64,000 nucleotides of DNA from NCBI RefSeq assembly GCF_004118325.1, contig NZ_RDFA01000008.1, positions 1 to 64,000 on the forward strand. Direction: 5' to 3'. This stretch comes from Halorientalis pallida (GTDB taxonomy: Archaea; Halobacteriota; Halobacteria; Halobacteriales; Haloarculaceae). Numbering within the stretch: the stretch's first letter is position 1; every line of letters begins with the position of its first letter. The translations under genes were made by a program, and so were the position numbers. Below, piece by piece: positions 22,955 to 31,305 of the stretch. The notes under the pieces are model-generated. The model was not told the origin of the DNA. It searched no databases and saw nothing but the letters and a program-made list of their open reading frames with translations.

Positions 22955-24148
22955 TCAGTCGCCGGTGAGCGCGTCCTGGCTGGCCGCGCAGTTGTTCGGG
23001 CCCAGTTCGAGCTCGAAGGCCTTCTCGTCGTCGGCCGTCCGCTGGCCGAGGTTCGTCGCGATGATGTCCTCGTAGTTGGCGGGCCGGGGCGGCATGTCCG
23101 AGAGGATCAGGTCCACGAACTCGGCTTCGTCCATCGTGAGCGCGTCCATCTCGGCTTCGAGTTGGCCGACGGGCGCGGTGTAGGTACCGTCGCCGGCGGG
23201 CTCGGCCGCGTCGCTGAAGTGTGCACCGCCGACCAGCACGTCGTCGTCCAGAGGCAGAACCGCCGTCTGCAGAGTCTCGTAGAGCTGCCGGGCAGCGTCG
23301 GGCGCTCCCTCGTCACCCTCTTCGAGGTCCGGGCGGGCGACGCTCTCGACGAACAGGCCGTCGCCGGTGGCGAGCAGGCTCTCACCGAGCAGGTAGGAGG
23401 TCATGCCGCTAGTGTGGCCCGGCGTGTGGATCGTCTCGACTGTGGCCGCGCCGACCTCGTAGACGTCGCCGTCGGCGGCCGTCTCGAGGTCGTCGATGTA
23501 GGTCACACCTCGCTGGCGGGCCGCCTCGGGGATCACGCCGGTGACGCCCCGGTCGTCGAGGGCACGCACGCCGCTGATGTGATCGGCGTGGATGTGCGTG
23601 TCGAACGCGTAGGTCAATTCGGCGTCGAGCGCGGCCGCGTCGTCGAGGTAGCGGTCGGTGAACGCGCGCAGCGGGTCCACGACGGCCGCCTCGCCGTCGG
23701 TGACGAGCAGGTAGCCGAGACAGCCACTGGAGGGGCGCTGGTACTGGTAGAGGTCACCGGGCCCGTCGTAGCGCGTGACCGGCTCGCGCTCGTAGATGCG
23801 GGCCCAGCCGTTCATGCCCTCCTCGAGGTGGACGACGTCGCGGCCGGCCTCGGCCAGCCGACCGGCGACGTACTCGCTCGCGCCGCCCTTCGCACAGAGG
23901 ACGACCAGCGGGTCCCCCTCCGGCACGCGCTCGAGGAGGTCGTCGTCGACGCCCTCGTCAAGGAAGTGGAAGTACGGGACGTTCGCGACCTCGACGGTGT
24001 CACCGTCGACGTGCCACTCGTCGAAGTCGCTCTCCATTCGCGCGTCGAGGATCGTCACCGATTCCCCGTCGTCGATCCGTCGCTTGAGCTCGTCCGGTTC
24101 GATCTCGTCGACCTCGACGTCCGGCGTCGGAAAGTCGTCTGGATCCAT
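22955..24148 (-). CDS. Rhodanese + metallo-beta-lactamase fusion (persulfide dioxygenase-like)
   Basis: A 397-residue protein. Residues 1-120 are a rhodanese domain with the active-site loop VVLCAKGGASEYVAG (Cys about 84). Residues 130-397 are an ETHE1-like metallo-beta-lactamase domain with THIHADH, a second His in HTPGHTSGM and a later Asp in LLATGDGLF. The order rhodanese-MBL is a natural fusion that joins sulfane-sulfur transfer with persulfide oxidation to sulfite. A TATTGTG-type palindrome stands 44 nt upstream of the start. It is the left-most member of the sulfur island. Confidence 0.85.
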   Translation of the reverse strand: MDPDDFPTPDVEVDEIEPDELKRRIDDGESVTILDARMESDFDEWHVDGDTVEVANVPYFHFLDEGVDDDLLERVPEGDPLVVLCAKGGASEYVAGRLAEAGRDVVHLEEGMNGWARIYEREPVTRYDGPGDLYQYQRPSSGCLGYLLVTDGEAAVVDPLRAFTDRYLDDAAALDAELTYAFDTHIHADHISGVRALDDRGVTGVIPEAARQRGVTYIDDLETAADGDVYEVGAATVETIHTPGHTSGMTSYLLGESLLATGDGLFVESVARPDLEEGDEGAPDAARQLYETLQTAVLPLDDDVLVGGAHFSDAAEPAGDGTYTAPVGQLEAEMDALTMDEAEFVDLILSDMPPRPANYEDIIATNLGQRTADDEKAFELELGPNNCAASQDALTGD

Positions 24149-24191
24149 GTACACTCACCGGTACGCGACCGACGCCCATATATCTTGCGTA

Positions 24192-24203
24192 AATTGTGCA
24201 ATA
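24192..24203. promoter_or_regulatory. Sulfur-island operator, near-perfect palindrome
   Basis: AATTGTGCAATA, one base from the palindrome TATTGYRCAATA, placed 44 nt before the rhodanese-MBL start. An AT-rich element (GATATATGG on the minus strand) lies between operator and gene. Confidence 0.55.
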
Positions 24204-24320
24204 CTATGTCCCCAGATGTCACGCGCCGCGGAGAGTTGGCGGTATTTCGGCGTCTAAAACAGGGGAAGCGACGACGTTGTGTTGTGGAAAAAACGCAAAG
24301 TCGATACGTGTGCGGAGCGG

Positions 24321-25358
24321 TCAGGCCTCGGCGGTCACGCTTCTCTCAGCGGCGTCACGCCGGAGCTCCCGAACCGCGCTGTAGGAGACGGCGCCGCTGA
24401 CCAGCAGTGCGGCGCCGAGGATGATCGCGAGACTCACGCTGTCGAGGACCGGCATCTCGAGCACGCCCCCGACCTGCCGGACTGCGACGGCGACCGCACC
24501 CAGCAGGAGCATGATGCCGAAGTAGATCTTGATGTCTTCCTCCTCGACCAGACTCGTCGCCGCCGCGCCGAGTCGTGCGCCGAGGGCACTCCCGGCCAGC
24601 AGGGGCACGACGATGCTCAGGTCGACCGCACCGGACTGGGCGTAGAGGAAAGAGCCGATCCCGCCCGAGAAGACGATCTCGAACAAGTCGGTCCCGACCG
24701 CGACCGGCACGGGGACGCCGATCAGGTAGAACAGCGCGGGCATACGGATGAACCCGCCGCCGACGCCCAGGAAGCCCGACAGCAGGCCCGTGGCGAAGGC
24801 GACGGCGAGGATCATCCACAGCGAGACCTGGAACCCTCCGCGCAGCGACATCATCGGCGGGATGCGGTAGGACTGTATCTTCTGTGCGATCTCGGGGATG
24901 TCGTCTTCGTCGACGTCGGTGTCCTCGTCTACGTCGTGTTCGAGGCCGCCACCGTCTCCTCCTTTCAGGGACTCGCGGGTGACGAATGCACCGATCCCAC
25001 CGAGCAGGAGGACGTACGCGACGCTGACGACCGAACCGGCCAGCCCGATGTGCTGGAGGTACTCCAGCCCGACCTTGCCGACCTCGATGCCGGCGGTCGT
25101 CCCGGCGATCATCAACACGCCGAGTTTGTAGTCGACCTGCCCGAGGTCGCGGTGTTTCAGCGTCGCGATCACCGAGGTCCCGAAGACGAACGCGAGGCCT
25201 GACCCGACCGCGACGTTGGGCTCGTATCCCATCACCAGCAGGGCCGGCGTCACGAGGAAGGACCCGCCCATCCCGAAGAAGCCGAAGAGGATGCCGATGA
25301 GCAGTCCGAAGCCCGTGAACGTCGCGAGCAGCGTCACGCTCACGCCGAACAGGTCCAT
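24321..25358 (-). CDS. TauE/SafE family sulfite/sulfur exporter
   Basis: A 345-residue protein from ATG 25358, overlapping the previous stop (ATGA). It has about eight TM helices in two repeats, each opening with the GFFGMGGSF / GFLGVGGGFI loop of the TauE/SafE family. An acidic cytosolic insert (about 120-150) separates the halves. It probably exports sulfite or another sulfur anion made by the rhodanese-MBL enzyme. Operon with the small DUF7512 gene. Confidence 0.85.
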   Translation of the reverse strand: MDLFGVSVTLLATFTGFGLLIGILFGFFGMGGSFLVTPALLVMGYEPNVAVGSGLAFVFGTSVIATLKHRDLGQVDYKLGVLMIAGTTAGIEVGKVGLEYLQHIGLAGSVVSVAYVLLLGGIGAFVTRESLKGGDGGGLEHDVDEDTDVDEDDIPEIAQKIQSYRIPPMMSLRGGFQVSLWMILAVAFATGLLSGFLGVGGGFIRMPALFYLIGVPVPVAVGTDLFEIVFSGGIGSFLYAQSGAVDLSIVVPLLAGSALGARLGAAATSLVEEEDIKIYFGIMLLLGAVAVAVRQVGGVLEMPVLDSVSLAIILGAALLVSGAVSYSAVRELRRDAAERSVTAEA

Positions 25359-25570
25359 CACCGCTCGACACCCCCGTTCTCCGCAGTCTTACAGCGCATG
25401 AGTAACGCGTCCAGCACCGCACACTGTCCCTCGAGGACGCGCCTGAACCGCGGCCCCAGCAAGGTCTCCAGCCCGCCGTACCCGACGTACAGCAGGAGAG
25501 CCTCGACGAGGACGATGCCGACGAGCACGGCAGCCTGGGCGTTCCCGCCGAGCGTCTCAATTCCGAACAT
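25358..25570 (-). CDS. DUF7512-like single-TM subunit
   Basis: A 70-residue protein. One long TM helix (AAVLVGIVLVEALLLYVGYG) is followed by a basic amphipathic helix and LMRCK. It is coupled by ATGA to the TauE gene. Small proteins of this size precede TauE exporters in haloarchaea, probably as a partner. Role inferred. Confidence 0.65.
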   Translation of the reverse strand: MFGIETLGGNAQAAVLVGIVLVEALLLYVGYGGLETLLGPRFRRVLEGQCAVLDALLMRCKTAENGGVER

Positions 25571-25818
25571 CGGAACTCACCTGTGCCAGCAGTCTTGTGT
25601 CGGATTTGAAATTCTGCACGTGAGTTCGTAGTCGGAGCGGGTAAATAACGGTTTTGGGTCTCAGCTACAATACTATATCGCCATAACCGACCGATACCGA
25701 TGGATAAGTTACGGGTAGCTACGGGGGGCGAACGGCGCTCATACTACCGGTCGATGTGACGAGTCGGAAGGACGGGAAGTCGTCACGCGCGGTGACGGGA
25801 ACGCAGCGGGCAGCGGAA

Positions 25819-26277
25819 TCAGTCGGCCGTGGCGGGGCCAGCACTCGAATCGGCTATGCGCGAGCGCAGTCGGCCTTGGGCGTACGCGCCGATGAACATG
25901 CCGGCGACGGCCCAGAGGATGGGCCAGTTCCCGATGCCGAAACTCGCGTAGGCGGCGCCGGGACAGATACCGGAGATACCCCAGCCGGCCCCGAAGACGA
26001 CGCCGCCGACCACGACGTTCCGGTCGAAGGACTTCGTCCGGCGAAGGTACTCCCGACCGGTGAGGGGCGCGCGGTCGAGCGTCTTCGTGGCGATCGCGAA
26101 CGTGATCCCGGTAACGACCGCAGCGCCACCCATCACGAACAGCAGTCCGAGATCGTCGAACTGGAGGAAGTTCAGGACGACCTCCGGCCGGGCCATGTGG
26201 CTGTAACCCAGACCGAATCCGAAGATCAGCCCGCCGACGAGGATGGCCAGGTAGAAGCCGGGGCCACGGTCGCTCAC
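25819..26277 (-). CDS. YeeE/YedE family sulfur-transport half
   Basis: A 152-residue protein from GTG 26277, which overlaps the stop of the upstream gene (GTGA). It has four TM helices with two conserved motifs of the family (GGLIFGFGLGYSHM and GISGICPGAAYASFG), the second carrying the Cys that relays sulfur. Together with its partner it would form a thiosulfate (TsuA-like) channel. Located 3' in a two-gene operon. Confidence 0.85.
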   Translation of the reverse strand: MSDRGPGFYLAILVGGLIFGFGLGYSHMARPEVVLNFLQFDDLGLLFVMGGAAVVTGITFAIATKTLDRAPLTGREYLRRTKSFDRNVVVGGVVFGAGWGISGICPGAAYASFGIGNWPILWAVAGMFIGAYAQGRLRSRIADSSAGPATAD

Positions 26278-26747
26278 GGCGACACCCCCAGCGCCTGGAC
26301 GAGCTGTGCGGTGCCGATGGCGACGGCCATGAACGTCGCGACGTTGACGATCGAGGTCTGCGAGAGCGAACCGACACCACAGACGCCGTGGCCGGACGTA
26401 CACCCCTTCCCGAGACGGGTTCCGACGCCGACGAGGATGCCGCCGCCGAGCAGTCGCCACCACTGAACCTCGGTGGTCCAGGCTCCGCCCTGCCAGATCA
26501 GGGCGTAGACACCGGCCCCGAGGACGATTCCGATCGTGAATACGACCCGCCAGTCCCGGGAATTCACGTACGGGAACCGGTTGAACCGCGGAACCTTCGA
26601 CACGTACGAGAGGGTCGACTCGAGGAACGTACTCGCGCCCGCGATGATGCCGGTCGCGAGGTAGATCACTGCCGCACCGCCGCCAATGAACAGGCCGCCG
26701 ATCAGGTACCGTGCGATCCCGTTCGGGAACAACTCGGCACCGATCAT
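26274..26747 (-). CDS. YeeE/YedE family sulfur-transport half (N-terminal partner)
   Basis: About 157 residues from ATG 26747; ATG 26807 is an alternative. TM helices and the family motifs GTGIIAGASTFLES and GKGCTSGHGVCGVG are present, the latter with two cysteines in the substrate path. The split of a single YeeE protein into two halves is usual in haloarchaea. The divergent tusA gene shares its promoter region, which carries the palindrome TATTGTACAATA. Confidence 0.85.
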   Translation of the reverse strand: MIGAELFPNGIARYLIGGLFIGGGAAVIYLATGIIAGASTFLESTLSYVSKVPRFNRFPYVNSRDWRVVFTIGIVLGAGVYALIWQGGAWTTEVQWWRLLGGGILVGVGTRLGKGCTSGHGVCGVGSLSQTSIVNVATFMAVAIGTAQLVQALGVSP

Positions 26748-26854
26748 CGGCGGATCACCCCGCCCGAGCGGGCTGCCGTACTGGGTCGATTTCTGGGCAT
26801 GTCTCATCCGCTCTACCGTCTGCTCGGTCAAAAGGATTTGCATAGCAAATCGGT

Positions 26855-26866
26855 TATTGTACAATA
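26855..26866. promoter_or_regulatory. Sulfur-island operator, perfect palindrome
   Basis: TATTGTACAATA, a perfect 12-bp palindrome in the divergent region between the YeeE pair and tusA. It is the best example of the motif repeated across 21-34 kb. Confidence 0.6.
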
Positions 26867-26969
26867 CTGTGTTCGAGATACGAGTTCAATAGGTCTCTTG
26901 AGCGGATGTTTTTCTTCTACTCGGTCTCTAGTAGTGGGCACTACCGACACAATTATCAAGGCCGGGCGT

Positions 26970-26979
26970 AGTATTGTAC
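26970..26979. promoter_or_regulatory. Sulfur-island operator half-site
   Basis: AGTATTGTAC, 15 nt before the tusA ATG. One arm of the TATTGTACAATA palindrome, at a place where bound repressor would block a leaderless transcript. Confidence 0.4.
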
Positions 26980-26993
26980 GCCGAAGGCACAAC

Positions 26994-27251
26994 ATGAGCT
27001 ACGAAGCAGACATCACCGAGACGCTCGACGTGAAAGGTCTCTCTTGCCCGATGCCGGTCGTGAAGACCAAACAGGCGGTCGACGGCCTCGCCGGTGGCGA
27101 CGTGCTGGAAGTCGTCGCGACGGACTCCGGGAGTATGAGCGACATCGACGGCTGGGCGGACGGGACAGACGGTGTCGCCTTGCTCGACCAAGAGGAACGC
27201 GAAGAGGGCGGCGAGAGCGTGTACGTGCACTACGTGCAGGTGGAGGAATGA
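26994..27251 (+). CDS. tusA: TusA-family sulfur carrier
   Basis: An 85-residue protein. LDVKGLSCPMPVVKTKQAV contains the persulfide-bearing Cys of the CPxP motif. The fold continues with the VLEVVATDSGS strand and an acidic end. It would carry sulfur as a persulfide between DsrE-type proteins and oxidases. Its stop overlaps the start of the dsrE2-like gene, so the pair is translated together. Confidence 0.9.
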   Translation: MSYEADITETLDVKGLSCPMPVVKTKQAVDGLAGGDVLEVVATDSGSMSDIDGWADGTDGVALLDQEEREEGGESVYVHYVQVEE

Positions 27252-27847
27252 GTACCGAGACGGACGAGAGCGCCGAGTCCGACGGTCCGGAACTGGACGG
27301 TGAGGAGGCCGAGCTGGCGGCTCTGCGCGCACGCGTCGACGAACTCGAAGACCAGCTGGCGGCCGTCGAGACCGACGTCGACGACGGGCAGAAGTCGATG
27401 GTCATCGTCGCGACCAAGGGGACACTCGACATGGCCTACCCGCCCTTGATCCTCGCGTCGACGGCCGCCGCCTTCGGCTGGGACGTGACCGTCTTTCATA
27501 CGTTCTGGGGGCTGGACATCCTCCACGAGGACCACTCGACGGACCTCCAGATGAGTTCTGTCGGCAACCCGAACATGCCGGTCCCCAACGCCATCGCGTC
27601 GCTCCCGGGGATGGATCGCGTGACGACGAAGATGATGCGAAAGCGGATCGCCGACAACGAGACGGCCAGCGTCGAGGAGTTGCTTGAGACCTGTTTCGAC
27701 ATGGGCGTCGAGATGCAGGCCTGTCAGATGACCGTCGAGTTGATGGACTACGACGAAGACGACTTCTACGACGACGTCACCGTCGGCGTCGGCGCCGCGA
27801 CGGCGCTGGAGCAGATGGCCGATGCCGACATCCAGTTGCTGGTCTGA
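27248..27847 (+). CDS. DsrE2-type sulfurtransferase
   Basis: A 199-residue protein. The N-terminus is an acidic helix/coiled coil (LAALRARVDELEDQLAAVE). The core is a DsrE/F/H-like fold (SMVIVATKGTLDMAYPPLIL, ATAAAF..VTVFHTFWGL) with the two redox cysteines in ETCFDMGVEMQACQMT. DsrE2 proteins accept sulfur from TusA and pass it on. Coupled to tusA by ATGA. Confidence 0.85.
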   Translation: MSTETDESAESDGPELDGEEAELAALRARVDELEDQLAAVETDVDDGQKSMVIVATKGTLDMAYPPLILASTAAAFGWDVTVFHTFWGLDILHEDHSTDLQMSSVGNPNMPVPNAIASLPGMDRVTTKMMRKRIADNETASVEELLETCFDMGVEMQACQMTVELMDYDEDDFYDDVTVGVGAATALEQMADADIQLLV

Positions 27848-27946
27848 CTCGTCACTCTTTCCCGGCCCCGACCACGCTGACACCCCGGCGGAGTGTTGTA
27901 TGGTACATACATAACTCTTTTAGCGTCAGGTCGACTACGTACACCT

Positions 27947-28351
27947 ATGCCAGACTCGATGGCGGAAATGTTGCGCCAGGACATGGAGTGTGAGGGGCTC
28001 CTGGAGTGTCTTCACGGTCTCAAGGACCTCGACAGGGAGTGTTTCGAGACGCTCGCGAACAGCGACGAGCGACTGACCGTCGACGAGATCGCCGACCGGG
28101 TCGAGCGGGAACGCTCGACGGCGTATCGATCGATCCAGCGCCTCCTCCAGACCGGCCTCGTCCAGAAAGAACAGATCAACTACGAACAGGGCGGGTACTA
28201 CCACGTCTACTACCCCGCAGACCCCGAGGAGGTCACCGACGACATGCAGCGACTGCTCAACGACTGGTACGCCCAGATCGGTCAGTTGATCCAGGAGTTC
28301 CGGACCAAGTACGAAGACGAGTCGGCCCCGACGACCCCCTCGGAGTCGTGA
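27947..28351 (+). CDS. Winged-helix regulator, candidate sulfur-island regulator
   Basis: A 134-residue protein. The winged helix RLTVDEIADRVERERSTAYR then IQRLLQTGLVQKEQ is TrmB/ArsR-like, with a wing YYHVYYP and a helical C-terminal dimer arm (LIQEFRTKYEDE). Three cysteines lie in the first 35 residues (MECEGLLECLHGL, DRECF) and could sense persulfide or redox. It lies in the middle of the sulfur genes and is preceded by GTTGTATGGTACATAC, a degenerate operator. Regulatory role inferred from position. Confidence 0.7.
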   Translation: MPDSMAEMLRQDMECEGLLECLHGLKDLDRECFETLANSDERLTVDEIADRVERERSTAYRSIQRLLQTGLVQKEQINYEQGGYYHVYYPADPEEVTDDMQRLLNDWYAQIGQLIQEFRTKYEDESAPTTPSES

Positions 28352-28497
28352 ACCCACGCGGGATTACCCGCTGACCGAGTTTCGATACCTCTCCGTACGT
28401 CTCCCCGTGGAGCAACCGCCGTCGTTGTCGTTCTTCCCGAATATTGGGAATTCTGCACACTATTATCTGTGGCCTCGGCGTAGCAGTAACTGGACCC

Positions 28498-28896
28498 ATG
28501 ACAGGCTATGCAATCGTCCTCGCGTCCAGGAAGTTGTCCCGCGTCCAGGCGGTCAGTACCATCGCATCCGTCGCGGCGGCGTCGGACGTCCCCGTCGAGG
28601 TCTTCGCTACCATGGAGGGACTGTTACCCTTCGAGAGAGAGACCGTCGAGTCGGGAGAATTCGAAGTCGGGCCCGTCGGGGCGCGGATGTTGGAAGCCGA
28701 GGATATGGACGTTCCGCTTTTCACCGAGCAGTTCGCACAGGCGAAAGAGATCGGCCCGCTCCGACTCTACGCATGCGAGATGGCGATGGACCTGATGGGC
28801 CAAGACCTGGACGACTACGTCGACGTCTTCGACGACTCGCTGGGGGTCTCGGGCTTCCTGAACCGAGCCCAGGACAAACAGGTCGTCTTCGTCTGA
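28498..28896 (+). CDS. DsrE/F-like protein
   Basis: A 132-residue protein of the DsrE/DsrE2 fold: YAIVLASRKLSRVQAVST, then the VPVEVFATMEGLLPF strand and LRLYACEMAMDLMGQD, in which Cys is the likely sulfur acceptor, with a final KQVVFV. It precedes a second tusA by 39 nt. It likely forms a relay with that TusA and the downstream flavoprotein. A degenerate operator (ATTCTGCACACT) lies upstream. Confidence 0.75.
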   Translation: MTGYAIVLASRKLSRVQAVSTIASVAAASDVPVEVFATMEGLLPFERETVESGEFEVGPVGARMLEAEDMDVPLFTEQFAQAKEIGPLRLYACEMAMDLMGQDLDDYVDVFDDSLGVSGFLNRAQDKQVVFV

Positions 28897-28935
28897 GCAT
28901 CGATCGTTCGAGTACACCACGATACACCCAACACA

Positions 28936-29178
28936 ATGAGCGAAACCGAACACGAACCCGACGTCACGGTCGACTCCCGCGGTGCCACCTGCCCCGGTCC
29001 TCTGATGGACCTCATCGGCAAGGTCAAGGAGTCAGACCCGGGCACCGTCATCGAACTGCAGACCTCGGACAACGGGTCCAAGAGCGACGTCCCGGAGTGG
29101 CTGGACGAGGCCGGCCACGATCTCCTCGAAGTCGTCGACCACGACGACTACTGGAGCATGTACGTCGAGATCAACTGA
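28936..29178 (+). CDS. tusA: TusA-family sulfur carrier, second copy
   Basis: An 80-residue protein. VDSRGATCPGPLMDLIGKV has the reactive Cys of the CPxP motif, followed by VIELQTSDNGSKSDVPEW and an acidic end. It is distinct from the copy at 26994 (CPGP rather than CPMP). Located between a DsrE-like gene and the sulfide-quinone-reductase-like gene on the same strand. Confidence 0.9.
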   Translation: MSETEHEPDVTVDSRGATCPGPLMDLIGKVKESDPGTVIELQTSDNGSKSDVPEWLDEAGHDLLEVVDHDDYWSMYVEIN

Positions 29179-29206
29179 ACGGTCCACACCGTTCTCACAC
29201 CCAATC

Positions 29207-30349
29207 ATGACAGAACACATCGTCGTCGTCGGCGGCGGCACGGGCGGGACCGTGCTCGCGAACCGGTTAGCCGAGAAGCTCGGCCCGGAGATCGAGCGCG
29301 GTGACGCCCGGGTCACGCTCGTCTCCGACGACCCCGACCACGTGTACAAGCCCACGTTCCTCTACGTCCCCTTCGGGAAGAAGACGGTCGAGGACGCGAA
29401 ACGCCCACTGGCGGACCTCGTCGACCACGCGGTCGACGTCGAGATCGACCGCGTCACCGGGGTCGACACCGACGGCAAGCGCCTGTCGCTGCGGGACAGC
29501 GGGTCGACGGGCTACGACCAGCTGGCGCTCGCGCTCGGGGCACAGCTCGTGCCCGAAGAGCTGCCGGGCCTCGCCGAAGGCGGCCACCACTTCTACGGTC
29601 CCGACGGGGCCCAGGAGCTACGGGAAACGATGGCAGAGTTCACCGAGGGCCACCTGGTCCTCTCGGTGATCGGCACGCCGCACATGTGTCCGGCGGCGCC
29701 CGTCGAGTTCGTGCTGATGGCCGACGCCTGGTTCCGCCAGCGCGGCGTCCGCGAAGACGTCGAGATCACTTACACCTACCCGATCCAGCGAGCTCACGCG
29801 ATTCAGAACGTCGCCGACTGGGCCAGCGAGGCCTTCGAGGAACGCGATATCGACGTCGAGACGTTCTTCAACGCAGACGAGGTCGACCCGGAGGCGGGCG
29901 TCCTGCACTCGATGGAGGGCGCGGAACTCGACTACGACCTGCTGGTCGGCATCCCACCGCACGAGGGGAGCGACCTGGTGACGGAAGCCGGCCTGGGCGA
30001 CGACGGCTGGGCCGACGTGGACAAACACACGCTCGAATCGGACCACGCCGAAGACGTGTACGTGCTGGGCGACCTCGCCGACGTGCCCACCAGCAAGGCC
30101 GGCAGTGTCGCCCACTACGAGGCCGGTGCAGTCGCCGATCGCATCGCCAGTCGCACGCGCGGAGAGACGCCGACAGCGACCTACGACGGCAAGACCGTCT
30201 GCTTCATCGAGAGCGGGATGGACGAGGCGACCTTCGTCGACTTCGAGTACGGCACCCAGCCCACGGTCAGGGAGCCCTCGAAGCCGGTCCACTGGGCGAA
30301 ACTCGGTTACAACGAGTCCTACTGGCTCACCGCCAGGGGACTACTCTGA
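29207..30349 (+). CDS. Sulfide:quinone oxidoreductase-like flavoprotein
   Basis: A 380-residue FAD protein. GGGTGGTVLANRL is the dinucleotide fold, VYKPTFLYVPFG a conserved SQR segment, and VYVLGDLADVPTSKAG the second FAD motif. Candidate sulfur-relay cysteines are in TPHMCPAAP and KTVCFIE. It would pass electrons from sulfide or bound sulfane sulfur to the quinone pool at the inner face of the membrane. Followed by a DUF1641 gene, a frequent partner of such flavoproteins. Confidence 0.85.
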   Translation: MTEHIVVVGGGTGGTVLANRLAEKLGPEIERGDARVTLVSDDPDHVYKPTFLYVPFGKKTVEDAKRPLADLVDHAVDVEIDRVTGVDTDGKRLSLRDSGSTGYDQLALALGAQLVPEELPGLAEGGHHFYGPDGAQELRETMAEFTEGHLVLSVIGTPHMCPAAPVEFVLMADAWFRQRGVREDVEITYTYPIQRAHAIQNVADWASEAFEERDIDVETFFNADEVDPEAGVLHSMEGAELDYDLLVGIPPHEGSDLVTEAGLGDDGWADVDKHTLESDHAEDVYVLGDLADVPTSKAGSVAHYEAGAVADRIASRTRGETPTATYDGKTVCFIESGMDEATFVDFEYGTQPTVREPSKPVHWAKLGYNESYWLTARGLL

Positions 30350-30359
30350 GGTGAGAACG

Positions 30360-31028
30360 ATGACAGAACAACAGGAGGAACTCGCTACGACCGGCGACGG
30401 GTCGACAGACGGGCCGGACGACGGCGGTGACCTCCCACCGGAAGTGCAGGCGGCCATCGCCGAGCATCCCGAGGAGGTCGCGCGTTTCCTCGACAACCTC
30501 GGGGCGGTCAACGACCTGCTGGACGGGACGGCCGTCGCCACGTCGGCGATGGACGACGAGATGGTCCAGAACCTGGCGGCCACCGGGACGAATCTCGGCG
30601 CGGCCGCGGAGGGACTGGCGACACCTGCGGCAGCCAAACTCGGCGAGGCAGCCGGCGAGAACGCTGACGACCTGGCCGAAGCTATCGAGACGCTGGCACG
30701 GCTTCAGCGGTCGGGGACGCTCGACGACGTGCTCGCCCTGGCCGACACGCTCTCGCTGTTGACGGCCGCGATGGACGACGAGATGGTGCAGAACCTGACG
30801 GCGACGGGTTCGCGCCTGGGCGAACTCGCGGACACGGCCGCCGACGAGGCCGTCGCGGGCTCGCTGGAATCTGTGCTGGAAGCGGTCGGCGAAGCGAGCG
30901 ACCAGCCGCCGGAGCCACCAGGTGTCGTCGGGACGGTTCGTGCGTTGCGCGATCCGGACGTGCAGTCCGGCATGGGGTTTCTGCTCGCGATCGCTCGTGC
31001 GCTCGGGCGCGACCTTCGCGAGGAGTGA
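30360..31028 (+). CDS. DUF1641 protein, partner of the flavoprotein
   Basis: A 222-residue protein with an unusual internal repeat: AMDDEMVQNLAATGTNLG and AMDDEMVQNLTATGSRLG. The family core at the C-terminus reads VVGTVRALRDPDVQSGMGFL, then AIARALGRDL. DUF1641 proteins occur next to SQR-type enzymes and formate dehydrogenases and may help docking. It begins 11 nt after the flavoprotein stop. Not an enzyme as far as can be seen. Confidence 0.75.
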   Translation: MTEQQEELATTGDGSTDGPDDGGDLPPEVQAAIAEHPEEVARFLDNLGAVNDLLDGTAVATSAMDDEMVQNLAATGTNLGAAAEGLATPAAAKLGEAAGENADDLAEAIETLARLQRSGTLDDVLALADTLSLLTAAMDDEMVQNLTATGSRLGELADTAADEAVAGSLESVLEAVGEASDQPPEPPGVVGTVRALRDPDVQSGMGFLLAIARALGRDLREE

Positions 31029-31083
31029 GGCTGTTTTTTCGTGTCGATGCTGTCGTGACCGGACGTGACTGGTCGAGAGCCTG

Positions 31084-31305
31084 TCAGCTCGGTCGGTCCG
31101 GGACGTGCTCGAGCCCTCGGTCGGTCAGCCTGCAGGTGTCGAACCCCTGACGCTCCAGCAGGTCCCGGGCCTGCAGCGCGGCGGTGGTTTCGAGGACGGT
31201 ACCCAGGTCCGTATCGAGCGCCACCGCGAGCCCGGCGGGCGTCTGGTCCCCGCCGGCGAGTTCGGCCAGCAACCGCCGCTCGAAGGGAGTGAGTGGGGCC
31301 GTCAT
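31084..31305 (-). CDS. Small winged-helix protein
   Basis: A 73-residue protein from ATG 31305, coupled to the stop of the upstream oxidoreductase (ATGA). PLTPFERRLLAELAGGDQTP, then LAVALDTDLGTVLETTAALQ and a wing LTDRGLEHV form a minimal HTH. It might regulate the oxidoreductase with which it is transcribed. Confidence 0.6.
   Translation of the reverse strand: MTAPLTPFERRLLAELAGGDQTPAGLAVALDTDLGTVLETTAALQARDLLERQGFDTCRLTDRGLEHVPDRPS

Noticed and set aside
22913-24400. A 495-codon plus-strand open frame
   Set aside because: It is the antisense shadow of the rhodanese-MBL gene, whose Cys, THIHADH and GHTSG motifs are clear.
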